NCBI GenBank assembly: GCA_963697675.1
Contig: CAVOOW010000009.1
Coordinates: forward strand, 62,001-126,000
DNA: 64,000 nucleotides
Source: CAVOOW01 sp963697675
GTDB lineage: Bacteria > Actinomycetota > Actinomycetes > JACCUZ01
Direction: 5' to 3'
Shown: one piece after another, positions 44,726 to 54,322 of the stretch
Layout of the letters: each line of letters opens with the position of its first letter
Position numbering within the stretch: position 1 is the stretch's first letter
Program-made: the position numbers and the translations under genes
The notes under the pieces: model-generated
What the model was told of the DNA's origin: nothing
What the model saw: the letters and a program-made list of their open reading frames with translations, nothing else
The model's database searches: none

Positions 44726-45901
44726 CTATTGAGCCTTGCGCAAGTGAGGTGTCGGCTGCTCGAGCGACGTGACCAGCTCGTCGACGGACGGCAACGCGCG
44801 GCCCGGCTCGAGCGCGTCGAGCAGCTCTGGTGCACCCAACGGGCGAGGGGCGATGTCGACGGGCGGCGGCGCCGGCAGGTCGGCATCGGTCACCTGGAGC
44901 TCGGCCATCTTGCGCGCTTGCACGAGCACGTTGCGCTCCAGCGACCCCACCGTCTTGTTGTAGTCATCGACCGCACGGCCCAGCGAGCGGCCGAGCTTGT
45001 CGACGTGGCCGCCGAGCGTGCCGAGCCGTCGGTAGAGCTCACGACCGAGCTCGAAGACCGAGCGGGCGTGCTCGGTGAGTGCCTCCTGCTGCCAGGAATA
45101 GGCGACGGTGCGCAGCATCGCCATCAGGGTCGTGGGCGTCGCGATCAGCACCTTCAGCTGCATCGCGTCCTCGAGCAGCGCCGGGTCGCGCTCGAGGGCC
45201 GGGGCCAGGAAGGCGTCGGCCGGCACGAAGAGCACCACGAACTCAGGGGTCGGCTCGAACTCGCGCCAGTACTCCTTCGCCGCGAGACCGGTCACGTGCT
45301 CGCGCATGTGACGGGCATGCGCGCGCAGCCGTTCCTCGATCACGTCGGGGTCACGCGACTCGGCGGCGGCGAGGTAGGCAGCGAGTGACACCTTCGCGTC
45401 GACGACGATCTGCTTGCCGCCGGACAGCCGCACGACCATGTCGGGACGGATCGCGCCGTGGTCGGTCATGACGCTGGTCTGCTCGGTGAAGTCGCAGTGC
45501 TCGACCATGCCGGCCATCTCGACCACGCGGCGCAGCTGCATCTCGCCCCACCGGCCGCGCGCCTGGGGTGCGCGCAACGCCGACACGAGTGAGGACGTCT
45601 GCTCCTGGAGGGCCTCGGAGGCGTGCCGGACGAACCCGACCTGCTCGGTGAGCGAGGAGTAGGCCGAGATGCGCGCACCCTCGAGCTCGCGCAGGTGGAT
45701 CTCGACCTTGGACAGGGCGTCACGCAGCGGCGCAACCGTGATCGCGAGGTCCTGCTGGCGGCCGGCCGCGGTGTCGGCGGCGGCGAGCCGTTCGCGCAGC
45801 AGGGCACGCTCGGCCGCGAAGTCCGACGCTCGGGAGCGGCTGGCGAGCCACCCCAGAACCGCGCCCACGATGAGTCCGATGACGAGCAGTGTGATCTCCA
45901 T
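44726..45901 (-). CDS. rmuC: DNA recombination protein RmuC
   Basis: 391 aa from ATG 45901. N-terminal membrane helix (ITLLVIGLIVGAVLGWLASR), coiled coil to about residue 110, then the RmuC endonuclease-like core with RGRWGEMQLRRVVE, FTEQTSV, RPDMVVRLSGGKQIVVDAKV and EFVVLFVPADAF. RmuC limits inverted-repeat recombination in E. coli by an unknown mechanism. Divergent from ychF. Confidence 0.94.
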   Translation of the reverse strand: MEITLLVIGLIVGAVLGWLASRSRASDFAAERALLRERLAAADTAAGRQQDLAITVAPLRDALSKVEIHLRELEGARISAYSSLTEQVGFVRHASEALQEQTSSLVSALRAPQARGRWGEMQLRRVVEMAGMVEHCDFTEQTSVMTDHGAIRPDMVVRLSGGKQIVVDAKVSLAAYLAAAESRDPDVIEERLRAHARHMREHVTGLAAKEYWREFEPTPEFVVLFVPADAFLAPALERDPALLEDAMQLKVLIATPTTLMAMLRTVAYSWQQEALTEHARSVFELGRELYRRLGTLGGHVDKLGRSLGRAVDDYNKTVGSLERNVLVQARKMAELQVTDADLPAPPPVDIAPRPLGAPELLDALEPGRALPSVDELVTSLEQPTPHLRKAQ

Positions 45902-45964
45902 ACCCACAGCGTGGGGCCGGGGTCGGACAAAACCCCGGCCCGACCCGCCGTACCCTTGAACCTC

Positions 45965-47050
<1,086 letters not shown>

Positions 47051-47054
47051 AGCG

Positions 47055-47077
47055 ACGCATAATCGCAGGTCAGAGGT
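47055..47077. other. Possible attachment-site core next to ychF
   Basis: CATAATCGCAGGTCAGAGGT, just past the integrase remnant, resembles the variable-loop/T-arm junction of a tRNA (AATCGCAGGTC-GGGTT). It may be the left-over core of a tRNA-type att site. No second copy was found by eye. Confidence 0.25.
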
Positions 47078-47654
47078 TTAAGGCTCCTGTCTAGTCCGCA
47101 GGTAGTCCGCAACAACTGCGGTTCCGGTCCCGGCCGAGGCCGCCATAGGGCCCCCCGCAGCTGCTCTCGTGCGGTCCTCTGCGGTGGCCCAAAGATGCGC
47201 GTAGGTGTTGAGTGTGGTGTTGGCTTTCGCGTGCCCGCGCGCGATGAACGGTGACCACGTCGCAGCCAGCCGCGATCAGTCCGCTCGCGTAGAAGTGCCG
47301 CAGGTCGGCAACGTGACACCCGTGATGCCGGCTAACCCATGCCTCGAGATGCGAGCGGCGCAGCCGAGCGAGCGGGACATCCGCGAATGTGGTCGACCGC
47401 GCCGCAAGGTTCATCGCGAGCACGGTGGTCGACTCCCACACCTGACGGGTCGACCACTCGGCGTAGTAGGACGCAAAGGTCACCTTGCCGGCGCGCGGAT
47501 CGACGTACTGCCCGGACACGACCGCGGTCGTGACCTCGTCGAGCCATCGCTGCGCGTCGAGCTTGCGAGAGAAATGTCTCGCGTGTTCACCGTTTGACTT
47601 GTCTCGATATCGACCTCGCCACCTACCATCAGCGCGCTTGGCGATGCTTGCCAT
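47078..47654 (-). pseudogene. Tyrosine integrase, internally deleted and frameshifted
   Basis: From ATG 47654 the protein begins MASIAKRADGRWRGRYRDKS, the N-terminal AMP-binding domain of actinophage-type integrases, up to about RRSHLEAWV. It then jumps to the end of the catalytic domain, HHGCHVADLRHFYASGLIAAG, so roughly 200 central residues with the first catalytic Arg are gone. After TVHRA the frame shifts; GHAKANTTLNTYAHLW and ADYLRTRQEP with stop TAA are in another frame. The remnant lies head-on to ychF, as integrases at an attachment site often do. Confidence 0.85.
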
Positions 47655-47949
47655 CAGGTGACCTCGGCCTCTCGGTTCCGCCGATACGACAGCTGCTTCT
47701 GCTGATTCCGTGCGTTTGACAACTGGCACTCCGGCAGTAGATGCCTTCGCCTTGTCGCGGCGCCCTCTTCGGCGTATATGGCTGACCACAGATGGAGAAC
47801 AGGAGAGACCGCTCGTCACTGACGAGACCGAGGGTGCGGATCACGTCAGCACGTAGATCCCGACAGTTGTCCTCGAGCTGAGAGCCAGTCCGGCCTCCTC
47901 TTTCGTCGCCATGCCACCTGCCTTCTGAGTCCAGTGGACCGCATGGCCT
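47655..47949. other. Integrase upstream region, no intact gene
   Basis: A minus-strand frame (47844 to 47629) contains ICGQPYTPKRAPRQ and a later YC...C, faintly like the small zinc-ribbon proteins encoded before actinobacterial integrases, but it runs into the integrase start and decays. Nothing else is recognised. Confidence 0.3.
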
Positions 47950-48130
47950 CGGTCGGAATGAGACATAGCAGTTGTCGAGCGAGGTCTTTGTGCGAAAGGG
48001 CTGAGCGGGTCAGCGCGTGTTGCTTGGCCTTCGTCGTCTTGGCCACGCCGCCTGGGTATTTCTTGTGCATCTTCGTGCAGTTCTTGAACACGGGTGTAGG
48101 GGCCAGGCGGCGGCGTAACGAGTGGCATTG
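47950..48130 (-). pseudogene. Excalibur calcium-binding domain remnant
   Basis: The minus strand encodes TPVFKNCTKMHKKYPGGVAK followed by HALTRSALSHKDL, the first two thirds of an Excalibur domain. The expected DxDxDGxAC ending is missing; a SHSDRGHAVH-like trace sits in another frame. No signal peptide or start remains. Excalibur domains occur at the C-termini of secreted actinobacterial nucleases. Confidence 0.5.
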
Positions 48131-48380
48131 AGGGGTTCTGATGGCTGCCATCTGGCGGTCAGATCCGGGTGCCGCTCCACTCGACGCAGCGCCAGCCACC
48201 GCCATCGACCTGCAACTCCACCATCTCGGTGCTCCACGCATCCAAGCGACATTGAGCGAAATGTCACGGTAAGCGAACTTTTCACCGTTCATGCTAAAGC
48301 CGTCGTTCGGGGCTGTCGATGCGGGCTTGAAGCTTTGGGCTGGCTGCCGCGCTGCGGGGCCAACGACTTGGGGGACACCT

Positions 48381-51300
48381 GTGGTTTCTGTACCTGCATC
48401 CGTACTGCGCTCCTGGACGATCGGCCTGGTGGCAGCCGCAGTCAGCGCCGGCACGATTCTCGTCCCCGCGGGACCCGCCGGCGCTGTGCCGCCCCCGCCG
48501 ATCGAGCCGTCGTTGAGCGTCGTGGACAGTGGGGGCAACCCGTCCTCGTCCGTCGTGGTAGGCGACGGCATGACGACCCGGACCACCGCCCCGATCAACG
48601 AGGTGGGTCAGACCAGTCAGCGGATCGTGACCACATGGGACCCCGCCCAGAGCGCCGTCGACACCAGTTCGATCGTCACGCCGGAGGGCTGGTCGAAGCA
48701 GTTCACGGACGACGGGTCCACCTGGTCGAGCACCGCCCCCGCGGACGCAAGTACCATCAGCGGCGTACGCACCGAGGGCGCGGTTGACAGCGATGGCATC
48801 TTCGGCGGGTCGCAGGTCTCCACGGCAACAGGCACGGGGACGGTGCTGGAGGGCGCAGGCGCCTTCTCGGGGGCATCTGGGGGTGACGGGTACGACGCGT
48901 TCGCCACGAGCAAGTACGTCCTCAACGTCTGGCACCACAACGGCGGGGCGTTCTTCATGGACTGCCACCTCAAGACCACCGGCGACTCGTGTGGCCCCGT
49001 CTACGGCGTTGGGGGAACCGCGACCTCGATGGGCTCCACTGGCGACGTAGTGGGCGACAAGGTCTACTCCATGGTCGGCGACTACGAGTCGAACTCCTAT
49101 GGCGCGCTGTGCACCGACATCTCGGCGCTGCCCTTCACCTCCTGCGGCTTCACCCCCCTTGCGTCGACCGGATGGGTCTCGTGGCCTGTCCTCGGCACCC
49201 AGACACTGAGTGGTACGAAGCTCTATTCCGCGCTTAACTCCGGTGAGTTGATGTGCTTCGACACGTCGACGTCAAGCGCATGCGACGGCGAGCCGTACAT
49301 CCTGCCCAGCTACAACCACTCGTTGGGAAACATGGGCAGCTACGCCGTATCCGACAGTGGCCGCGTCTTCATCACGGACAACAAGGTCTGGTGCATCGAT
49401 GCCGACACCGGCAGTGCCTGTGCCGGCAGCTGGCCGGTCAGCGGGCCGGACGGCGACTTCCTTGGCTACCCACATCCCGCGATCCCGATGAGGGACACCG
49501 ACGGCAACATCGACGGCGCCTGCATGATCCTTCCTGCTGGCACGTGTTGGGACTTGTCGGGCGAGAGCACGACCTACCCGCCGGCGCTGCTTGACCTGAC
49601 CAACACCTATCCGGTCAGTAACGACGTCGGGGTGTCCAACTGGGACTTTACCGGCACGCGCCAGTACTGGTTGACCGGCCCCTGGAACGACCCCAGCAAC
49701 ACGAGCTATCCGGTGTGCTGGGACTGGACGACCCAAGCGGCATGCGCGGGGTTCTCCTCCAACGTGACCAACGGCACCTTGCGCTACGCCATCCGCGTCG
49801 ACGACACCAACCCGAACTGCATCTGGACCAACGGTGACAACGGGATCATCTCCGTTTTTGACGCGCTCACAGGCGGAGCCGGTTGCGTCCAGCCGGACCC
49901 GACGGTGGTGTTCCCCTACACGACGCTGGTGCCGCGCATGGGCTGTGACGAGGCCGGACGGGTGCGGGCCTTCCGCGACCTGAGGCTCACGGTGCCCGCG
50001 GGTGTGTCGCGAAGCGGGTTGAAGGTGACGGTTAAGGACTCCAGCAACAACCCGGTGGCTGGCTACATCGACCTCAGCCCGGACTCCGCGGGCGCGATCG
50101 ACCTCAGTGCCCTCGACCCTGGGGTCACGGGGACGCACCCGTCGTTCGAAGCCAACTCGCCAGGCACCTCGACGGTCGACGCCGCTGCCATCACTGCCGC
50201 TCTCCGGTTCGTCTCCGACCCCCCGGAGCTGTGCCTCACGGTGTCCTCGCTGCAGGACTGCCCCACGCTTTCCCCGGGTCTGTCTTCCGCTCCCACGTTG
50301 CCGGTGTCCGACGTGGCCATCGCCGCTGAGACCGTGGCCATCGTCGACGATGTCGAAACGCCCACGGCGCTGAGCCAGGCAGTCACCCGAGCAGACATGG
50401 GCAACTGTCTGGGCACGGTCAGCGGAACGGCGCTTCGCACCTTCCCGGGCGGTGACGTGCCGATCGCCGGCGTCACGGTCCACCTGGTCGGACCCGACTC
50501 GACGGTCGTGGCGACCACCACCACGGCGTCCGACGGCACCTACATGTTCAGCAACGCCAACCCCGCCGACTACACCGTCACCATGGCGGGGGAGTCCAGC
50601 CCGGCTGCCGTCGCGGCCACAGAGGTCACCACGGCGGACTTCAACGTGCCGGCAGACCGACCCGTGGCAGGGCCGGTCTCAAGTGTGACGTTGCAGAACT
50701 CCGCAGCGACTCTTGCCATCGACGCCACGGTGGATCCGACGACCACTGTTGATCTCTCTTCGGTGCAGCTGTGGGATCCGGCCGAGGAAAGCTGGGGCAA
50801 CTCGGTCGCCGTCACTGGAGAAGGCGACTGGATCGTGACTTCGGGTGGGGACCTCCGGTTCACCCCGGAGATCGGGTTCACCGGCGACAGCAGTGCGGTG
50901 ACCTATCGCTTCCGGGACGGTTATGGCACTGCCAGCGCAGGCTCGACCGCCCGGATGACGGTCCTGGCCGTGCTTCCGACGGCGCATCCGGTGGCGGCCT
51001 CAGGCATTCGCGGTGACACGATCTCGATGATTCCCAACGGTGTCGGGCCCAACGTGCCGCTTGATGGGTCCTCGCTCGCGCTGATCGACGGCTCGAGCGG
51101 CGACCCCGTCCGCGTCAGCTCGATGACCGTGCCCGGAGTCGGCACGTTCACTGTCAACGTCTCCAGCGGTCGAGTCGACTTCACCCCGCTCGGCGACTTC
51201 GTCGGGTCGGCGACGATCATCTACCGGGTCCTGGACACCACGGGTCGCGAGGCCACGTCGACCATGACTGTGCGTCTGGACCCGATCTCGCTGACCGGTG

Positions 51301-52106
51301 ACACGACGACCGTGGGTGTCGGCCAGACCGCGACGCCGTCGGTCCACGGTGTTCCAGAGGGTTCGGTGGTCACCGTGCCTGACTCTGCGGCCGGTGCATC
51401 GTCTGTGACCATCTCCGGCTCGGTTGTCACCGTCGTGCCCAACCCCGGGTTCGCCGGACGCATCGTGGTGCCGGTCACCGTTGTGCACGGCACCGCGACG
51501 ATGACGATCTCCGTGGTCGTCATCGTCAAGCCGGCCGCGGTCACCCACGGCTGGCACGACCTGACGACGCGAGCAACGACCGTGGTTCACTGGCCGGCGA
51601 CCCCAGGCGCCATCGCATACGAAGTAAGGGTCAACGGTGTCCTCAAATGTGTCACCAGCGCCCGAACCTGCGACGTCGCGAAGTTGCTCGGCCCCAAGGC
51701 CAAGGTGACAGTTACAGCAGTCGGGCACAACGCCGTCAAGGGCACAGCAACTCGCCAGCCCTATCGCACCCACGGCTGCGTGCAGATCGGCGCTGTCCAC
51801 TTCGCCAGCAACTCCGCGGAGCTGAGGAAGTCGGCGCGCAAGCACTTGACGCGCCTGGCCAAGGTGATCAACGTCCAGGGCTTCACCCGCGGGTGCCTGG
51901 TCGGGCACACCGACAGCATCGGCTCGCTCGCCCACAACAAGGTGCTCTCCAAGCACCGTGTCCACCACGTTGCCGCCTACCTCAAGCACCGTAAGCACCA
52001 CCCTGTCTACCGAAAGTCCTACAACGGGGAGCTCAACCCGAGTTCCTCCAACCACAAAGGATCGGGCCGCGCCGCTAACCGTCGCGTCGAGATCAGTGTC
52101 ATCTGA
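48381..52106 (+). CDS. Large secreted protein with CshA-like repeats and C-terminal OmpA-like domain
   Basis: 1241 aa from GTG 48381, preceded by GGGGGA; ATG 48291 is in frame but has no ribosome site. Signal peptide to about residue 35 (cleavage near GPAGA). Residues about 190-510 carry at least six similar units with two Cys 8-12 apart (for example CIDADTGSACAG, CWDWTTQAACAG), probably a disulfide-bearing propeller. Residues about 669-755 form a prealbumin-like domain (GVTVHLVGPDSTVVATTTT). Residues about 767-1050 hold CshA-type fibril repeats (VRVSSMTVPGVGTFTVNVSS, VDFTPLGDFVGSATIIYRV). Residues 1131-1241 are OmpA-like: FASNSAELRK, GHTDSIGS, GRAANRRVEISVI. No LPXTG or anchor helix, so attachment may be by the OmpA domain to peptidoglycan. 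Confidence 0.85.
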   Translation: MVSVPASVLRSWTIGLVAAAVSAGTILVPAGPAGAVPPPPIEPSLSVVDSGGNPSSSVVVGDGMTTRTTAPINEVGQTSQRIVTTWDPAQSAVDTSSIVTPEGWSKQFTDDGSTWSSTAPADASTISGVRTEGAVDSDGIFGGSQVSTATGTGTVLEGAGAFSGASGGDGYDAFATSKYVLNVWHHNGGAFFMDCHLKTTGDSCGPVYGVGGTATSMGSTGDVVGDKVYSMVGDYESNSYGALCTDISALPFTSCGFTPLASTGWVSWPVLGTQTLSGTKLYSALNSGELMCFDTSTSSACDGEPYILPSYNHSLGNMGSYAVSDSGRVFITDNKVWCIDADTGSACAGSWPVSGPDGDFLGYPHPAIPMRDTDGNIDGACMILPAGTCWDLSGESTTYPPALLDLTNTYPVSNDVGVSNWDFTGTRQYWLTGPWNDPSNTSYPVCWDWTTQAACAGFSSNVTNGTLRYAIRVDDTNPNCIWTNGDNGIISVFDALTGGAGCVQPDPTVVFPYTTLVPRMGCDEAGRVRAFRDLRLTVPAGVSRSGLKVTVKDSSNNPVAGYIDLSPDSAGAIDLSALDPGVTGTHPSFEANSPGTSTVDAAAITAALRFVSDPPELCLTVSSLQDCPTLSPGLSSAPTLPVSDVAIAAETVAIVDDVETPTALSQAVTRADMGNCLGTVSGTALRTFPGGDVPIAGVTVHLVGPDSTVVATTTTASDGTYMFSNANPADYTVTMAGESSPAAVAATEVTTADFNVPADRPVAGPVSSVTLQNSAATLAIDATVDPTTTVDLSSVQLWDPAEESWGNSVAVTGEGDWIVTSGGDLRFTPEIGFTGDSSAVTYRFRDGYGTASAGSTARMTVLAVLPTAHPVAASGIRGDTISMIPNGVGPNVPLDGSSLALIDGSSGDPVRVSSMTVPGVGTFTVNVSSGRVDFTPLGDFVGSATIIYRVLDTTGREATSTMTVRLDPISLTGDTTTVGVGQTATPSVHGVPEGSVVTVPDSAAGASSVTISGSVVTVVPNPGFAGRIVVPVTVVHGTATMTISVVVIVKPAAVTHGWHDLTTRATTVVHWPATPGAIAYEVRVNGVLKCVTSARTCDVAKLLGPKAKVTVTAVGHNAVKGTATRQPYRTHGCVQIGAVHFASNSAELRKSARKHLTRLAKVINVQGFTRGCLVGHTDSIGSLAHNKVLSKHRVHHVAAYLKHRKHHPVYRKSYNGELNPSSSNHKGSGRAANRRVEISVI

Positions 52107-52353
52107 AACCTCCACAACGAAGCGTCGTCGGCCGCTCTACCGCCAGTAGAGACTCAGCCGACGAGGCCGGCTACTCCGGCGCGGGCTTCGCGCAGATGTA
52201 CCGCAAGAACGGGCTGCTCGTCCGCAACGACGCCGAGAGGTCCATCACCATCACCGCCAAGGGCAAGGCAGGCTGGTCTTCGCCGAGAGGTACCTGAGCG
52301 ATCGGGGCTTCGAGCTCTAGCCCATCGCCGCACGATCAACCGTGCACACCAAC
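52107..52353 (+). pseudogene. Scrap of an unrecognised gene
   Basis: One plus frame reads YSGAGFAQMYRKNGLLVRND then AERSITITAKGKAG; a shift at about 52270 continues LVFAERYLSDRGFEL and stops at 52319. It looks like a decayed C-terminus. Family not recognised. Confidence 0.35.
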
Positions 52354-52384
52354 GACCCCCGGACACTTCAACTGTCCGGGGGTC
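52354..52384. terminator. Hairpin terminator in the island
   Basis: GACCCCCGGACA (52354-52365) and TGTCCGGGGGTC (52373-52384) pair perfectly around a 7-base loop. Could end transcription of the surface-protein gene. Confidence 0.7.
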
Positions 52385-52469
52385 GCTGGCGTCCATGGTC
52401 ATGTACCCGTCGGCGCTATCGCAAGATGCCATCGGCTGAGGTTCTCGATCGAGATGGCGCACAGGGCGG

Positions 52470-52936
52470 TCAGACAGGCTCGAGGATCTTGTTGAGGGTG
52501 TTCATGACCTCTCGATCCAGGTTGCCGAAGTCGCCGGTCACAGTGCGGAGCATGTTGCGCTCCGGCCGTGTGGTGCCTCGGACGATGCCCTCGTGGTGCT
52601 CCATCGTGTTGACGGCCTGCAAGACGCCGTGTGCTGTGCCGGCCCGCGGTGCTACCCGGTCGTCGTGGCGATAGAGCTTTGCAGGACGGCCCGCTTCTTC
52701 TCCGCCATCGTCTTGGACCTGCCCTTGAGCGGTTCACCGCGATCGTCGACCAACGGCACCCACGCGCCGAGGAACTGGGTCCGGTTCTGCTGGCTGACCT
52801 CCGTCGCGCACAACTGCTTGACCTCGGCCATGAAGTCGTCGGTGGTGGTGTGGATGATCGACAGGGCTGCGCGGGCGTCGGCAAGCCTCAGGTGGGAGTT
52901 GCGCGAGTGCTGGACCTTGATCACCAGCTGCCGAGT
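52470..52936 (-). pseudogene. DUF932 (phage/plasmid-type) protein, C-terminal remnant
   Basis: Minus strand: KVQHSRNSHLRLADARAALS, HTTTDDFMAEVKQLC, FLGAWVPLVDDRGEPLKGRS, TMAEKKRAV, then after a one-base loss in the A-run at 52678-52680, KLYRHDDRVAPRAGTAHGV, LQAVNTMEHHEGIVRGTTR and NMLRTVTGDFGNLDREVMNT, ending at TGA 52470. This is the C-terminal half of the DUF932/TIGR03299 family carried by actinophages and plasmids. The N-terminal half is missing; it is fused in frame to an integrase fragment. Confidence 0.75.
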
Positions 52937-53330
52937 CTTCGCGTGGCCGAGTACTCGCTGAACAGTCACGACATCGCAGCCGGCCGCGATCAGGCCGGAC
53001 GCGTTGAAGTGGCGGAGGTCGTGCAGAGTCATGCCGGTGACGTTCGCGCGCCGGCATGTTCGGCGCCATTGATGGACGGCCGGGTTCTGGTGCGGAAGCT
53101 TGCCCGGGCGGGCTTCGAACAGCCACCGTGCGGGATGCTCCCGGGCCGATGGATAGCGATGTGTTGCGAGAGCATTTCCAGTAGTCCGTCGGCAAGGAAG
53201 CTGGTGCGCTCGCTGCCGTACTTCGGCGCTCGTACCTCGCGGGCACCAGCGCCTCCGCGTTGCACCTGGCGGCGTACGGCCAGCGTTCGAGCGTGGAAGT
53301 TGATGTCGCCGACCATCCAGCCACTCCCTG
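52937..53330 (-). pseudogene. Tyrosine integrase catalytic-domain fragment
   Basis: Starting at 53316: MVGDINFHARTLAVRRQVQR and APKYGSERTSFLADGLLEML, the middle of an integrase catalytic domain; after a frameshift near 53150 it continues in a second frame with WRRTCRRANVTG, MTLHDLRHFNASGLIAAGCD and VVTVQRVLGHAK, where it joins the DUF932 remnant. The N-terminal domain and the Tyr nucleophile region are absent. Its HDLRHF-to-GHAK segment closely resembles the 47.1-kb remnant but is not identical, so it belongs to a different, related element. Confidence 0.75.
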
Positions 53331-53370
53331 GCGCTTTCCGTGCCCGACGGCCATCTCCCCGCCGGATGGA

Positions 53371-54165
53371 CTAGTGCAGCTTCTCGAGCTCCTGCGCGAG
53401 AGAGAGCGCGTCTCGGGGCCGGTCATCGGCTGCAACCGCGAGGCAGCGACCGATCACTTCCGCGTCGGCGCCGGTCAGACGAGAACTCAAGCGGGGCCGG
53501 TTGCCGAGCACCCTGCGGATGCAGAGCAACGGGTCGTCGGCGGGGAGTTCGCCATAGATGCCGTCGCCTGTGATCGCGCGGTGCAGCGTTGCGCCGAGTG
53601 ACCATACGTCTGAGGTACGTGAGCCGGGCTGGCCAAGCAGGATCGAGGGCTCGACGAATTCAACATCGCCGACGGGGCCGAACCCGGTGATGGTCTGACC
53701 CGGCGAGAGGGTCTGCACCAAACCGAGGTCAGACAGCCGAGCCCCGTCGTCGCTCAGCAAGATATTCGCCGGCTTGATGCTCCGGTGTACGAGACCTGCC
53801 TCGTGCAGCGCATGGGCGGCACGTGCTGCCTGGGCGACGGCGACGACGACTTCCGCACGGGACAGTGGCCGGGCCGGCTGAGCGAGCGAGCCGAGCTGGC
53901 AATATTCCATGGAATAGAAGAAGGTGCCGTCCTGCTGCCCGGCATCGAGGAGTTTCACGAGGAACGGCGATTGGGCAGAGGCAAATGCCCGCAGCTCTCG
54001 CGTCGCCCGACGCAGGCTGTCCTCGCTCGTCGGTCCGACGACCACCTTCACCCCGACGTGCTCGCAGTCGAGTCCCAGACGTGCCGGGGGCACAGCCAGG
54101 TACACGCTGCCGCGGCTGCCCTCGACCACCGGTCGGAGGAACCGGTAGTCGGCGATGCCCTGCAT
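53371..54165 (-). CDS. Ser/Thr kinase-fold protein, predicted pseudokinase
   Basis: 264 aa, almost only a kinase domain. The glycine loop is degenerate (VEGSRGSVYLA), the ATP lysine is present (K40 in VGVKVVV), but the catalytic loop is HRSIKPANILL, with Ser129 in place of the proton-accepting Asp; the metal Asp is kept in SDLGLVQ (D146). Subdomains with SDVWSLGATLHRAITG and DDPLLCIRRVL are intact. No membrane helix, so cytosolic. Probably an ATP-binding pseudokinase regulating neighbours; weak catalysis remains possible. Some actinobacterial homologues appear to share the changed HRD motif. Confidence 0.85.
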   Translation of the reverse strand: MQGIADYRFLRPVVEGSRGSVYLAVPPARLGLDCEHVGVKVVVGPTSEDSLRRATRELRAFASAQSPFLVKLLDAGQQDGTFFYSMEYCQLGSLAQPARPLSRAEVVVAVAQAARAAHALHEAGLVHRSIKPANILLSDDGARLSDLGLVQTLSPGQTITGFGPVGDVEFVEPSILLGQPGSRTSDVWSLGATLHRAITGDGIYGELPADDPLLCIRRVLGNRPRLSSRLTGADAEVIGRCLAVAADDRPRDALSLAQELEKLH

Positions 54166-54322
54166 GTGTGCTCCTCGCCGCGGCCCCTGAGACAGACAGC
54201 ATGACCCTCGGCCGGGCCGTTATGTTCGGTTTTCGCATTTCTCATTCCGCGGGCTATGTGACTGCTAGCCTCCGGCGGCCCAGCCAAGTTGTTGCTGGGC
54301 ATGGCCGGGGGGAGCCGGGCAG

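Noticed and set aside
52154..52884. Minus-strand ORFs within the island
   Set aside because: These frames are shadows of the DUF932 remnant and show no protein-like sequence.
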